DNA of 45,976 nt from Synergistaceae bacterium (lineage in GTDB: Bacteria; Synergistota; Synergistia; Synergistales; Aminobacteriaceae), in NCBI GenBank assembly GCA_031276855.1, contig JAISMH010000056.1:1-45976 (forward strand), in the 5' to 3' direction. The position numbers and the translations under genes were made by a program. Position 1 is the stretch's first letter; every line of letters begins with the position of its first letter. Of this stretch, positions 7,824 to 19,400 are shown piece by piece. The notes under the pieces are model-generated. The model was not told the DNA's origin. It saw only the letters and a program-made list of their open reading frames with translations, and did not search any database.

Positions 7824-8792
7824 ATGCCGAAATTCGAGGACATCGCGGAAGCGTTTATAGAAAAATCCGTCCGAGGCGGGCGCAATATCCCTCTTCGGAC
7901 GGGCACCGTTCCGTCGTTTTCCGAACTGAAACGGCTGATGCAGTCTCTGAGAGTTCTCTTCTTTCCCGGTTTTTTCGAGCCCGGCTTTTTCAAAACGGGG
8001 GGAGCGGAAGAATCGGAAGCGCGCCCGCCGCGGGAGCGGACAGCCGCGCTTTTGGATGAGATTTTCAGAATCCTGACCGAGCAAATCGGCGTCGGAGTCC
8101 GCTTTTTCAGCAAGGACGAAGCCGACGCGCCCGCGCCCGAAGAAGCCGCCGAGTTCGCAGCCGCGACGGCAAGTGAATTCATACGGCGTCTTCCGGAGAT
8201 TCACGACCTGCTGGACGGCGACGTTCTGGCGGCTTACGAAGGGGACCCCGCGGCCAAAAGCAAGGCCGAGACCGTCTTTTGCTACCCGTCGATCTACGCC
8301 ATGACGAACCACCGCGTGGCGCACCAGCTCTACAGGCTCTCCGTGCCGGTGATCCCCCGCGTCATCAGCGAAATGGCGCACTCGCGCACCGGGATCGACA
8401 TCCACCCGGGAACCTCCATCGGGAGGGAGTTTTTCATCGACCACGGCACGGGCGTCGTTATCGGCGAAACCAGCGTCATCGGCAGCCGCTGCAAGCTCTA
8501 CCAGGGCGTCACCCTGGGGGCCCTGTCGTTTCCGAAAAACGCCGAGGGCGGCCTCATCAAGGGGCTTCCCCGCCATCCCATTCTGGAGGACGGCGTGACG
8601 GTGTACTCCGGGGCCACGATTCTGGGGCGGGTGACGATAGGGGCCGGGTCGATCATCGGGGGAAACGTCTGGATCACGGACGACATTCCGCCCGACTCGA
8701 AAGTCATACAGCAACACCTGACCTCGGCGGGCTCGGAGGAAAATCTTTTGGGGAAAAGCGAAACGGAGGACGTCTGGACGTTCGTTATTTAG
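7824..8792 (+). CDS. cysE: Serine O-acetyltransferase, long form
   Basis: A 322-residue enzyme that acetylates serine with acetyl-CoA, the committed step to cysteine. The C-terminal left-handed beta-helix is built from hexapeptide repeats at about 190-300, with active-site motifs DIHPGTSIG and FIDHGTGVVIGET and the cofactor-binding GGLIKGLPRHP. The N-terminal 150 residues are longer than in E. coli CysE and resemble the extended class found in anaerobes. The C-terminus ends in WTFVI; cysteine synthase complexes form when a C-terminal Ile of CysE docks into CysK, so complex formation is plausible. A GTG at 7806 overlapping the cysK stop is an alternative start. Confidence 0.93.
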   Translation: MPKFEDIAEAFIEKSVRGGRNIPLRTGTVPSFSELKRLMQSLRVLFFPGFFEPGFFKTGGAEESEARPPRERTAALLDEIFRILTEQIGVGVRFFSKDEADAPAPEEAAEFAAATASEFIRRLPEIHDLLDGDVLAAYEGDPAAKSKAETVFCYPSIYAMTNHRVAHQLYRLSVPVIPRVISEMAHSRTGIDIHPGTSIGREFFIDHGTGVVIGETSVIGSRCKLYQGVTLGALSFPKNAEGGLIKGLPRHPILEDGVTVYSGATILGRVTIGAGSIIGGNVWITDDIPPDSKVIQQHLTSAGSEENLLGKSETEDVWTFVI

Positions 8793-8837
8793 GCGTCGCT
8801 CAGGCGTCCTCCGGCGGGAGGGAGCTTCCCTTTATTT

Positions 8838-9917
8838 TTATTTTTCCTTCTTTTCCGGCGCGTGAGCTTTCCAGAAACGGCGCTGCAGCAAGGGAACGAA
8901 GTCGGTGATCTCCTTTTCCCCGTCCAGAAGCGACACCTGCTCTTTCCAGCAGAAGAGCTTGAAGTCGAGGTCGTCCGCCATGGAGACGACCATCGCCTCC
9001 GGCGTCGCGGGAAGGACGGGGGATCCAAATTCCCGGCTGCCGTGGTGACTGACCAGTATGTGCCCCACGGCCAGAACGCTCCTCGTGTCCAGGCCGCCGG
9101 CCCCGCCGCGCTCTTTCGCGTATTCCTCCGCCAGACTCATGAACCGGTGGTAACCCAGGATGATATGTTCCATGATGCTGCCCTCCAGCGTCATTTCGGG
9201 CGTCGGAGACAGGCGGTACGCCTCCAGCTTGCCGAGGTCATGCAAAAGCGCGCCCGCGATGACGATGCCGAGGTTCAGCCCCAGATTCTGCCCGCCGCCC
9301 GACAGATAGCTCCGCGCGATGGCGGCCGCCGACCGGGCGACCGAGACCGAATGCTCCAGAAGCCCGCCGACGTAGGCGTGGTGCAGCGACACGGCGGCGG
9401 GCCAGACGTTGTAGTCGTGCCAGATATTTTTTTTGAAGAAGAGGTACTCCAGAAAACCCTTTATCGGCTCCTCGCAGGCGTCGATCAGTCCGCGGAAATC
9501 CTGTTCCATTTTTTCGCCGGAAACCGGCGAGCGCCGGACGAACCCGTGCGGCGGATATTTTTCCTGATCCACGTAGTAGACGGCGTTGAAGTTGTACTGA
9601 TTCTGCTCCTTGAACGCCACGACCTTCCCCTGAGCGCCGACGGTCCGCCCTTCCAAGTTTCTGATTCTCTCCTCGGAGAGGGGATCCATTTTGTACGTCA
9701 TGTCGTCCGACCTGTTCCACCACTCCGAGCTGCCCCATATTTTGCCCTCGATCTGGCCCTCGGTGTCCATGATCGCGATGTCCCAAAAGGGATTGTCGTT
9801 TTTGTCCCTGCGCTGCGAGAAACGGGAGACTACGCCCAGCACGTAGAACGTCGAATCCCTCGGCAGTTTCCTGATCTCCAGCGTACTTAGCCGCCGCTTT
9901 TCCTTCTGCTCCGTCAA
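8838..9917 (-). CDS. YhaM-type 3'-5' exoribonuclease (OB-fold plus HD domain)
   Basis: A 359-residue protein. Residues 20-118 look like an OB-fold nucleic-acid-binding domain (ILGVVSRF-like strand, WDIAIMDTEGQIEGKIW). The second half is an HD phosphohydrolase domain with HH at 179-180, H189 in GLLEHS, HD at 226-227 in LLHDLGK, and a later SHHG. This is the layout of YhaM/CBF1, a metal-dependent 3'-5' exonuclease of Firmicutes; the family member here may act on RNA or single-stranded DNA. It converges on cysE (45-base gap) and is the last of a minus-strand run downstream of the SH3 protein gene. Confidence 0.8.
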   Translation of the reverse strand: MTEQKEKRRLSTLEIRKLPRDSTFYVLGVVSRFSQRRDKNDNPFWDIAIMDTEGQIEGKIWGSSEWWNRSDDMTYKMDPLSEERIRNLEGRTVGAQGKVVAFKEQNQYNFNAVYYVDQEKYPPHGFVRRSPVSGEKMEQDFRGLIDACEEPIKGFLEYLFFKKNIWHDYNVWPAAVSLHHAYVGGLLEHSVSVARSAAAIARSYLSGGGQNLGLNLGIVIAGALLHDLGKLEAYRLSPTPEMTLEGSIMEHIILGYHRFMSLAEEYAKERGGAGGLDTRSVLAVGHILVSHHGSREFGSPVLPATPEAMVVSMADDLDFKLFCWKEQVSLLDGEKEITDFVPLLQRRFWKAHAPEKKEK

Positions 9918-9946
9918 AATTTCACCTCATATATTAAAAGAAGCAC

Positions 9947-11881
9947 TTAGATATTGCCCACCGTGATGTTCTGAACCTTTCCGTTCCTCATCTGCACGGA
10001 CACGCCCTGATTGGGCCCTTCGAGATAAAGAAGCTGCCCCGAGCGGTATTCCGACGGGTAGCCCACGCTCTTGTAAAGCATTTCGTCCGTTATGCCGACG
10101 GCGATGCCGTTTTGGAAGACGTGCTTCGCGCTCGTGACCTGGAGGCGGGTCACCTCGCCGCCGTTCCTGAGGGCGGCCGCCAGCCCCGGCCACGTCAGAG
10201 CCGTCGGGGTCTCTCTGGCCGGCTGGCCCAAGCGGCCCGTCAGCTCCTCCCTGCCGGAGCCGAAAGCCTTCAGCAAAAGCGCCGTGTAACCCGGCGGCAG
10301 AGTGGCCGGCCGGGCGTCGAGGGGCTGGAAATACTGCCCGTAGATCCAGCCTTCCCTGTCGGAGAGGCGTATCCGGTACCACGCCCCGGACAGGGAGCCC
10401 GAGACCCCCTGCCACTGGCCGAGAACATCCGCCCGGTCGCCCTGGTTCAGCTTCGTGACGATCGCCCCCCTCGTGGAATGGTTGGGACGGACATTCACGT
10501 TCGCCCCCGTGACGATGCCCCGGGAGGGCGCGTCGATGCGGAGCGCCGCCAAAATTTCCTCCGGGCTCGCCGGCTCCCTGTCGGGAACGGCAATGTCTTC
10601 GGAATAGGCAATCTGCGGCTTCTCCGGGGGCAGGCCGGGCAGACCGTCTTCGGGCACCGTGCGCAGATCCAGAAGGAACCACGCCGTTCCCCCTACCGCC
10701 GCCAGAAGGACGGCCGCCCCCAAGATGCGGCGCGGAAGCGATCGGCGTCTGTACTTGCGCCGCCGCGTGTAGTTCCCGAACATGTGGTACGCGTTGTCCG
10801 GGCTGATGGAGTCGATGGAGATCGGGCGTTTGGGGACGGCGTCTTCGCTGCTGACCGGCTTGACGAATACCTTGTTCGGCGAGGGAATTTCAATAGGCTC
10901 CGGCGCGCCCTGCGGAACGAAGTCCTCTTCGCCTTCTCCGTCGAATTCCCCCTCGCCGAAGAGGTTCTCTTTCGTCCGCGCTCTTTCCCGCTCTTCCGTA
11001 AAACGCTCTTCATCGGTTTTACTTTCTTCAGATTTGCTTTCTCCAGATCTGCTTTCTTCAGATTTACTTTCTTCAAATTTGGAAAAAGGTTCCGGGCGGC
11101 GCGGAGTGTCGGCGGCATTCTCTCCGCCGCCGGAAAAGCCGGACGACGGCGGGATGTCGGCGCTTCGGGCGGCAGGCTCCGCCGGGCGGGCGGTGTGCAG
11201 CGGCGTCCCGCACGAATAGCAGAATTTATGCTCGATACCGACGCTGGCCCCGCAAACCGGGCAGACCTTGGAGGAGCGGAGCCGCACCGGCTCGTTGAGT
11301 TTCGAGAGGCTGTCTTTGCCAGCTCTGTAGGATTCTTTGTTCTCTCCGATTCTGAACGCGCGCTCCCGGATCCTCCCGCCGGCCGGGATTGAACGGTCAT
11401 GCTTCGCGTTTTTTCGCGTCGGCGCGCTCTTCGCGCCCTCTTCGCCGAATTCGTCCTCATCCCCCGCGCCGTCTTCGTCCGGGTAATCGTCCTCTTCGCC
11501 GATTTCGTCGTCATCTTCGTCTTCGTCGAAATCTTCATTCCCGCCGTCCCCGTAGCGGGAATCCCGGCGGCAAAAGAAGGCCAGAACCCCTCCGGCGAGG
11601 TAGAGTCCTCCGTGAATACGGAAGTCGCGGTGGGCGAAGAAACAGAGCGCGGCGGCGGCGAGAAGGAAAATCCCTCCCGAGCGCCGCCGGTTGAAGGCCA
11701 GGATTCCCCCGATCAGGGCGAAAAAGGCCGCCGCGCCCAAAAGCGAGTAAGTCAGCCACGTGAAGCCCGCGGCGCCCGCCGCCTGAAGCGTCCCTTCGGG
11801 TGAGAGCCCTATCTCAATTGCGCCGTGTATCAGCGACATGATCCCCGTACCTAAAGACAAAGCCAACACTATCAAACGCAT
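9947..11881 (-). CDS. Membrane protein with acidic linker, zinc ribbon and SH3b domain
   Basis: A 644-residue protein of unrecognised specific function. Three or four hydrophobic segments at 1-105 anchor the N-terminus. An Asp/Glu-rich stretch at 116-149 follows, then a zinc ribbon with Cys207, 210, 221 and 224 (CPVCG..CYSCG). A Ser/Glu repeat of five-residue units lies near 265-287, a basic stretch RRRKYRRRSLPRR leads into a transmembrane helix near 390, and an SH3b-like domain (NVNVRPNHSTRGAIVTKL ... GWIYGQYF) near 455-520 should be outside the membrane where it could bind cell wall. The rest of the C-terminus has no clear family. GGAGGAATG precedes the ATG. It may link a cytoplasmic ribbon to wall sensing; that is a guess. 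Confidence 0.7.
   Translation of the reverse strand: MRLIVLALSLGTGIMSLIHGAIEIGLSPEGTLQAAGAAGFTWLTYSLLGAAAFFALIGGILAFNRRRSGGIFLLAAAALCFFAHRDFRIHGGLYLAGGVLAFFCRRDSRYGDGGNEDFDEDEDDDEIGEEDDYPDEDGAGDEDEFGEEGAKSAPTRKNAKHDRSIPAGGRIRERAFRIGENKESYRAGKDSLSKLNEPVRLRSSKVCPVCGASVGIEHKFCYSCGTPLHTARPAEPAARSADIPPSSGFSGGGENAADTPRRPEPFSKFEESKSEESRSGESKSEESKTDEERFTEERERARTKENLFGEGEFDGEGEEDFVPQGAPEPIEIPSPNKVFVKPVSSEDAVPKRPISIDSISPDNAYHMFGNYTRRRKYRRRSLPRRILGAAVLLAAVGGTAWFLLDLRTVPEDGLPGLPPEKPQIAYSEDIAVPDREPASPEEILAALRIDAPSRGIVTGANVNVRPNHSTRGAIVTKLNQGDRADVLGQWQGVSGSLSGAWYRIRLSDREGWIYGQYFQPLDARPATLPPGYTALLLKAFGSGREELTGRLGQPARETPTALTWPGLAAALRNGGEVTRLQVTSAKHVFQNGIAVGITDEMLYKSVGYPSEYRSGQLLYLEGPNQGVSVQMRNGKVQNITVGNI
11021..11080. 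repeat. 15-bp tandem repeat coding for (K/R)SEES units
   Basis: Four in-register 15-base units (11021-11035, 11036-11050, 11051-11065, 11066-11080) inside the SH3 protein gene encode KFEES/KSEES/RSGES/KSEES, a disordered acidic linker. Copy number can change without a frameshift. Confidence 0.9.
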
Positions 11882-11952
11882 CGCTCATTCCTCCATACCG
11901 GCCCGGAACGCATACCGGCCAGAACGTCATCGCTGTATGAAAACGCGGTCTT

Positions 11953-12056
11953 CGATTTTAAGAACTTCAATTTTAAGAACTTCAATTCGCAAGAACTGCA
12001 ATTCTAAGAATCAGATTCTCAGATCAGATTCAAGGATCATATTCTAAGGATCATAC
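11953..12056. repeat. Degenerate short tandem repeats between sua5 and the SH3 gene
   Basis: A 286-bp gene-free gap (11882-12167) is dominated by imperfect A+T-rich units of 13-16 bases such as ATTTTAAGAACTTCA and ATTCTAAGGATCAT. No gene or clear promoter was recognised in the gap. Confidence 0.75.
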
Positions 12057-12125
12057 TGAAAGATAATACCCATAGACGCGAGGTTTGGCAAATGAAAAAA
12101 ATCCCAATTTTTAAGGCCGCTTCGA

Positions 12126-12167
12126 ATCGACTCTAAATCGGCTTAAATATCGACTTCAATATCGGCT

Positions 12168-12172
<5 letters not shown>
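12126..12172. repeat. 12-bp tandem repeat at the sua5 stop
   Basis: Four units of the type ATCGRCTYNAAT at 12126-12136, 12137-12148, 12149-12160 and 12161-12172. The sua5 stop codon (12168-12170) lies inside the last unit. Confidence 0.8.
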
Positions 12173-15176
<3,004 letters not shown>

Positions 15177-15192
15177 AATCACACCCTCCTTC

Positions 15193-15370
15193 GCAGGGGT
15201 CGCGGACCCCTGCACCCCGTTATGGGTCTGATAGAGGTAATATTACCCGTCTTTTTGAGCGAAAAGCAACTCCCCGACCGAGCAGGGGTCGTGGACCCCT
15301 GCACCCCGTTATGGGTCTGATAGGGGTAATATTACCCGTCTTTTTGGGCGAAAAGCAACTCCCCGACCGA
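15193..15370. repeat. 89-bp direct tandem duplication with internal palindromes
   Basis: Copy 1 at 15193-15281 and copy 2 at 15282-15370 match at 86 of 89 bases. Each unit holds a perfect 9-bp hairpin GCAGGGGTC/GACCCCTGC, a second palindrome around GGTAATATTACC followed by GTCTTTTTG, and ends with CTCCCCGACCGA, the first block of the family 1 repeat. The block CCCGTTATGGGTCT occurs inverted further right at about 15402-15416. Copy 2 contains the murG stop codon. Confidence 0.95.
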
Positions 15371-16441
15371 AGGGAGGGCGCCTTCTCCCGCCGCCCCCAG
15401 ACCCATAACGGGTCCAGGGCCTACGGCCCTGGTGATGTTGAGGAGGGCTTTGTTCAGGTCTTCTTCGGGGGCACTTTCGAGCCACAGGGGGTTTCCCGTG
15501 CGCCGGACGAAGTTTAGCGCGTTGGCTTCCTGATGTCCATCGGCGGCCTGCATCCAGGGAACCGCCAGGGCGGGAACGCCGTAGGCCGCCAGCTCGGCCA
15601 ATGTGGAGGCTCCCGCCCGGCAGAGCACGAAATCGCAGAGCGAGTAAAAAGCCGTCATGTCCCATTGTCTGCCGACAAAACGGACGTTGGGCCGCGGCAC
15701 GGCGGAACTCGGGGCGTCTCCCAGCACGACGAGGATAAAACGGCCCCCGCGGGCCTTTTGGGCGTTCAGGACGGACTCGGGGGGCTTCGCGGAGAGCCGG
15801 TCCACCAGCGCGTTCATAGAAGCGCTCCCGAGCGAGCCTCCAATCACTCCCGCGATGAGGTCCTCTTCCCGCGCATCCAGACCCAGAGCGGCGGCGGCGT
15901 CCCGCCGCGGAAGCCTTTTCAGGGCGCGCACGGGAATGCCGACGGGAACGAAGCGGCGTCCGCCCAGCCCGCGGCACTCGTCCCAGCCCGAGGCGACGGG
16001 AACCCCCAGCCGGGCGGCCAGCCGCGTCACCTTGCCCGCGCAGGCGTTCTGCTCGTGCATCACGGCGGGAATGCGGAGAAGGCGGCACCACAAAAGCGGC
16101 GCGGCGGAGACGTAGCCGCCGAAGAGGAAGCACACGTCCGGCCGGTCGCGCGTCAAAAGGACGCCCGTCCGAAAAAAAGAGCGAAGAAGGGCCGTCCATC
16201 GCTGAAAATTCTGCGCGGCGGACGCGCCTCCCAAAGGAGAGCCCGGCAGGGGGAGACGAATCGGATCGACGCCCTGAGAGCGGTAAATCTCCGCCTCCAG
16301 CGGCCTGCTGCCCGAGAGGTAGCGGATTCGTCCGGCTTTTCCGTGTTCCCGGAGCCAGTTGCCGAAGGCCAGGGCCGGGAAGATGTGCCCTCCCGTCCCC
16401 CCGGCGGCGATCAGGACGCTACTGCCGCTGTCGCCGCCCAT
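15332..16441 (-). CDS. murG: UDP-GlcNAc:lipid I GlcNAc transferase with a repeat-encoded tail
   Basis: A 369-residue GT-B enzyme that adds GlcNAc to lipid I on the inner face of the membrane, making lipid II. Seen: AGGTGGHIFPALA near 12-24, GGYVSAAPLLW, HEQNACAGKVT, GGSLGSASMN, the UDP-binding region CRAGASTLAELAAYG and VPWMQAADGHQEANA. The last 33 residues or so (from about ITRAVGPGP on) are read through the dispersed repeat at 15359-15434 and the 89-bp element, and do not look like the native C-terminal helix; see findings. The start overlaps ftsW by 23 bases. murC, which often follows murG, is not here; tatD comes next. Confidence 0.92.
   Translation of the reverse strand: MGGDSGSSVLIAAGGTGGHIFPALAFGNWLREHGKAGRIRYLSGSRPLEAEIYRSQGVDPIRLPLPGSPLGGASAAQNFQRWTALLRSFFRTGVLLTRDRPDVCFLFGGYVSAAPLLWCRLLRIPAVMHEQNACAGKVTRLAARLGVPVASGWDECRGLGGRRFVPVGIPVRALKRLPRRDAAAALGLDAREEDLIAGVIGGSLGSASMNALVDRLSAKPPESVLNAQKARGGRFILVVLGDAPSSAVPRPNVRFVGRQWDMTAFYSLCDFVLCRAGASTLAELAAYGVPALAVPWMQAADGHQEANALNFVRRTGNPLWLESAPEEDLNKALLNITRAVGPGPVMGLGAAGEGALPSVGELLFAQKDG
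15359..15434. repeat. Dispersed palindromic repeat, family 1, copy B
   Basis: It shares with 6635-6711 the ordered blocks CCGACCGA, GGGAGG, CCTTCTCCCGC, GACCCAT/GGGTCCAGGGCC and GGCCCTGGTG. Read on the minus strand it encodes most of the MurG tail. Confidence 0.85.
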
Positions 16442-17639
16442 ACGGAGACGCCTCGAGGCCCCCGCTCGTGTCGCGGAGGAAAAATTCTTTGCCGATACGC
16501 AGGAGGAACCCCACCCGAACCCACATGAAAACCAGGGACGTCCCCCCCGCGCTCAGGAAGGGCAGGGGAATGCCCGAGAGAGGCATCAGCTTCATCACGC
16601 CCCCCAGGTTCACGAACATGGGAAAGAGGACGGACCCCGTCATCCCCCAAATCAGGAGGGACGTGTAAGGCTCGCGGCTGCGCCGGTAGATCTGGTAGGA
16701 TTTCCAAGTCCAGGCGATGTAGGAGAAAATGACGGCAAGCGTCCCGATCAGACCGAACTCCTCGCCGATCACGGGGAAAATATAGTCCGTCTGAGCCGCC
16801 GGAAGATAGTTCATCTTTTGCAGCCCCTTCCCCACGCCCATGCCCAGAATGCCCCCGTTGCTGAAGGCGACCAATCCCTGAATGATCTGGAATCCGCTCT
16901 TCAGAGGGTCTTCCCACGGGTCGAGAAAGGCCGAAACCCGGCTCATGCGGTATTCTCTCATATGAATCATCAGGATGAAGAAGAGCACCAGAAAAAAACC
17001 GCCCAGCAAAGGATATTTCCACCCGCTGTCCACCACGTGCATGGAGATGCAGATGGCGAAGATCAGGATGAGGCCCCCCATGTTGGGCTGAAGGTAAAGC
17101 GGCAGAGCGGACAGCAGGGCTATCAGGAAAGAAGGGCTCCAGAAGCGTTGAAATCCTTCCTTCTTCGAGGCGTCCAGGCGGTCGGCCAGGTACAGGGGCA
17201 CGGCCAGAGTCAGAATTTCCAGCGGCTGGAACTGAATGAACCCCAGGTTCAGCCACCTGCGCGAGCCTCCGACCTTGACGCCGACGCCGGGTATCAGGGT
17301 CGCCCAAGCCATCAGGAGAGCGGCGAGCCACAGGTATCGGCTCAGACGGCGGGAGAGGGACAGGGGCGTGACGTAGACGATCAGCATGAACAGCCACCCC
17401 AGTCCCAAAAACTGAAACTGTTTGAACGACACGGCGTAAGACGCCGTCCCGCTCGGCGTGCCGGACGCCAGGAAGGCGATGATGGCGATGCCGAAGAGGC
17501 TCAGAAGCAGCGGAAGCATCCAGAGAGTCCAGTTGCTCTGCGGGGAATGTCTTTCATATGAAGAGGCTTCGGCCTCCGTCAGGAACAGGGAGGCTTCGGC
17601 TTCCGCGGGCTCAAGTTCCCAGGCTTTGTACGACGGCAC
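16419..17639 (-). CDS. ftsW: SEDS-family peptidoglycan polymerase FtsW
   Basis: A 406-residue polytopic membrane protein with about ten hydrophobic segments. SEDS signatures are present: GSRRWLNLGFIQFQPLEI (18 residues), QPNMGGLI, the catalytic-region stretch YHM-like AAQTDYIFPVIGEEFGLIG, and PLSGIPLPFLSAGGTS near the C-terminus. It polymerises glycan strands from lipid II at the septum with the partner transpeptidase FtsI, encoded upstream at 22267-23964. The cytoplasmic N-terminus is unusually long and acidic (about 35 residues with AEAEAS twice). It overlaps murD by 29 bases and murG by 23. Confidence 0.94.
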   Translation of the reverse strand: MPSYKAWELEPAEAEASLFLTEAEASSYERHSPQSNWTLWMLPLLLSLFGIAIIAFLASGTPSGTASYAVSFKQFQFLGLGWLFMLIVYVTPLSLSRRLSRYLWLAALLMAWATLIPGVGVKVGGSRRWLNLGFIQFQPLEILTLAVPLYLADRLDASKKEGFQRFWSPSFLIALLSALPLYLQPNMGGLILIFAICISMHVVDSGWKYPLLGGFFLVLFFILMIHMREYRMSRVSAFLDPWEDPLKSGFQIIQGLVAFSNGGILGMGVGKGLQKMNYLPAAQTDYIFPVIGEEFGLIGTLAVIFSYIAWTWKSYQIYRRSREPYTSLLIWGMTGSVLFPMFVNLGGVMKLMPLSGIPLPFLSAGGTSLVFMWVRVGFLLRIGKEFFLRDTSGGLEASPYGRRQRQ

Positions 17640-18990
17640 GGAAATGCTCCCCCCTTTGTTTGTAGCTTTCGTACATGTCCCAGCTCGTGCAGGCGGGGGA
17701 GAGCAGAACGACCATGCCGGGGCGGGCCAGGCGGCCGGCCGCGGCGACGGCCTCTTCCATGCTTCCGACCCGATGGACGGCCGAAAAGCCGCACTCGCGC
17801 AGAGCCGCCTCTATGCGATCCTTCTCCGCGCCGAGCAGCACAGCCGCGTCGGCCTCCCGCGCGACGGCCTCCGCCAGAGGAGCGTAATCCTCCCCCTTGC
17901 CCTTGCCGCCCAAAATGACGACCTTGCGCCCCTGAATGGAAGAAAGCGCCGTCACGGAGGCCGCGACGTTGGTGCCCTTGGAGTCGTCGATATAGGTCAC
18001 GCCGCCGAACGTCCCCGCCAGTTCACAGCGGTGCGGCAGAGGGGAAAAATCGCTCAGGAATTCCCGCGCTCTTTCGGCGCCCGCGGAAGCGCCGAGCAGG
18101 CGCGCCGCCGTGAAGGCCATCGCGGCGTTTTCGAGGTTGTGGTTTCCCAAAAGCGTCGTGTCCCCGTACCGGAAGAGAAGGCGCTCCTCTTCTCCGGGCA
18201 CACGCAGAAGCGCGGCCTCTTTCCCCATGAAGAGGTGTCCGGCCGCGGCGCTCTTCAGCCGGCCGTCCCAGCTCAGGGCGACGGTTTTTTCGAGCTTGGC
18301 CCCCTTCAGACCGAGCGCCTCGACGTCGCGGTCCTGCACGACGGCCCACCCCCGGGCGTCCTGAAGAGAGAGCAGTTTCGCCTTGGCCGCGGCGTAGGCT
18401 TCGTAGCTTCCGTGCCAGTCGATGTGGTCCGGCGCGAGGTTCGTGACGGCGGCAACGGCGCTCTTCAGGTTATGGGCCCAATGGAGCTGGAAACTGCTGA
18501 GTTCCAGCACCACGCAGTCGAAATCCTCCTCCGTGAAGAGGGACGCCGCCTCGCCGATGTTGCCGCCCACGCCGGTCTTCAGCCCGGCTTTTTTGAGAAG
18601 GTGCCCGGTGAGCGCGGTCAGAGTGCTTTTTCCGTTGCTTCCCGTCACCGCGGCAATGCGTCCCCGGATGTGGGGAACGACGAAATCCAGCTCCCCGACG
18701 ACGGGCAGGCCGCGCCTTTCGGCCTCCTCGACGCACCGGGCGCGAGGGGAAATCCCCGAACTGAGCAGGAGCGCGTCGGCCTCGAAGGCGCGCGCGGAGT
18801 GCCCTCCCGTCTCCCAGGCGATCCCCGCGCCCTCCAGCCGCTCGGCCGTGCCGGCCGGGAGCTTGTCCCTGTCCCGTTCCTCCGACACGAAAACCTCCGA
18901 GCCCAGCCGGCGCGCGAGAAGAGCCAAAGCCGTTCCGCTCACTCCCGCCCCGATTATCGTAAGCCGCTTGAAATTTTTGTCTTCTCGCAT
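17611..18990 (-). CDS. murD: UDP-MurNAc-L-Ala:D-Glu ligase
   Basis: A 459-residue cytoplasmic ATP-dependent ligase that adds D-glutamate to UDP-MurNAc-L-alanine. N-terminal Rossmann motif GAGVSGTALA near 14-23, ATP loop TGSNGKST near 114-121, ELSSFQL, NLAPDHIDWHGS, HNLENAAMA and DDSKGTN are all present. The start is ATG at 18990. It should directly follow mraY in a standard dcw cluster, but a YoeB/RelB pair lies between; the 140-base gap upstream holds a small hairpin (19084-19100) and no obvious strong promoter. Downstream it overlaps ftsW. Confidence 0.95.
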   Translation of the reverse strand: MREDKNFKRLTIIGAGVSGTALALLARRLGSEVFVSEERDRDKLPAGTAERLEGAGIAWETGGHSARAFEADALLLSSGISPRARCVEEAERRGLPVVGELDFVVPHIRGRIAAVTGSNGKSTLTALTGHLLKKAGLKTGVGGNIGEAASLFTEEDFDCVVLELSSFQLHWAHNLKSAVAAVTNLAPDHIDWHGSYEAYAAAKAKLLSLQDARGWAVVQDRDVEALGLKGAKLEKTVALSWDGRLKSAAAGHLFMGKEAALLRVPGEEERLLFRYGDTTLLGNHNLENAAMAFTAARLLGASAGAERAREFLSDFSPLPHRCELAGTFGGVTYIDDSKGTNVAASVTALSSIQGRKVVILGGKGKGEDYAPLAEAVAREADAAVLLGAEKDRIEAALRECGFSAVHRVGSMEEAVAAAGRLARPGMVVLLSPACTSWDMYESYKQRGEHFRAVVQSLGT

Positions 18991-19130
18991 TTGCGCTCTT
19001 CTCCTGTTTCAAAAGTTATTTTTTTCGCGCCAGGCGGCAGCGAATGGAATTCCGCCGGATATGCGGATAAAAAGACGCCTGACACTTGTTACAGACAAGT
19101 AAAAATCTGGCCAGAAAAGAGCCAATGGCT

Positions 19131-19400
19131 CTAATTGTCATCGTAATGCCCCCGGCACTGCAGAATTTCCACTGCGTCTCCATCTTCCACGATACGATAA
19201 AGCAAGCGATTTTTTTCATCAATACGCCGCGACCACCAGCCGGACAATTCGCCTCGCAAGGGTTCCGGCTTGCCTATGCCGTCATAACCGTTACGCTCAA
19301 TATCCAAAATTAAACGATTGATTTGCTTCAGTATTTTTTTGTCCTGTTCTTGCCAGTAAACGTAATCGCTCCAACCGGTTTTTGTAAAATCGACCTTCAT
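19131..19400 (-). CDS. yoeB: YoeB-family mRNA interferase toxin
   Basis: An 89-residue RelE-superfamily toxin that cleaves mRNA at the ribosomal A site. It closely follows the YoeB pattern: YVYWQEQDKK, KPEPLRGELSGWWSRRI, and the C-terminal HY in CRGHYDDN; the catalytic Glu, Arg, His and Tyr equivalents are all present, so the toxin looks active. Its ATG shares one base with the antitoxin stop (TAATG). The pair sits inside the cell-wall gene cluster between mraY and murD in the same orientation. An overlapping frame at 19016-19222 is a shadow. Confidence 0.92.
   Translation of the reverse strand: MKVDFTKTGWSDYVYWQEQDKKILKQINRLILDIERNGYDGIGKPEPLRGELSGWWSRRIDEKNRLLYRIVEDGDAVEILQCRGHYDDN

Noticed and set aside
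15193-15370. The 89-bp duplication as a CRISPR or as a tRNA-like gene
   Set aside because: Two contiguous units without unique spacers, and no cloverleaf can be drawn; it is a tandem duplication.
19084-19100. A hairpin after yoeB as a rho-independent terminator
   Set aside because: The 6-bp stem is not followed directly by a T run on the coding strand.
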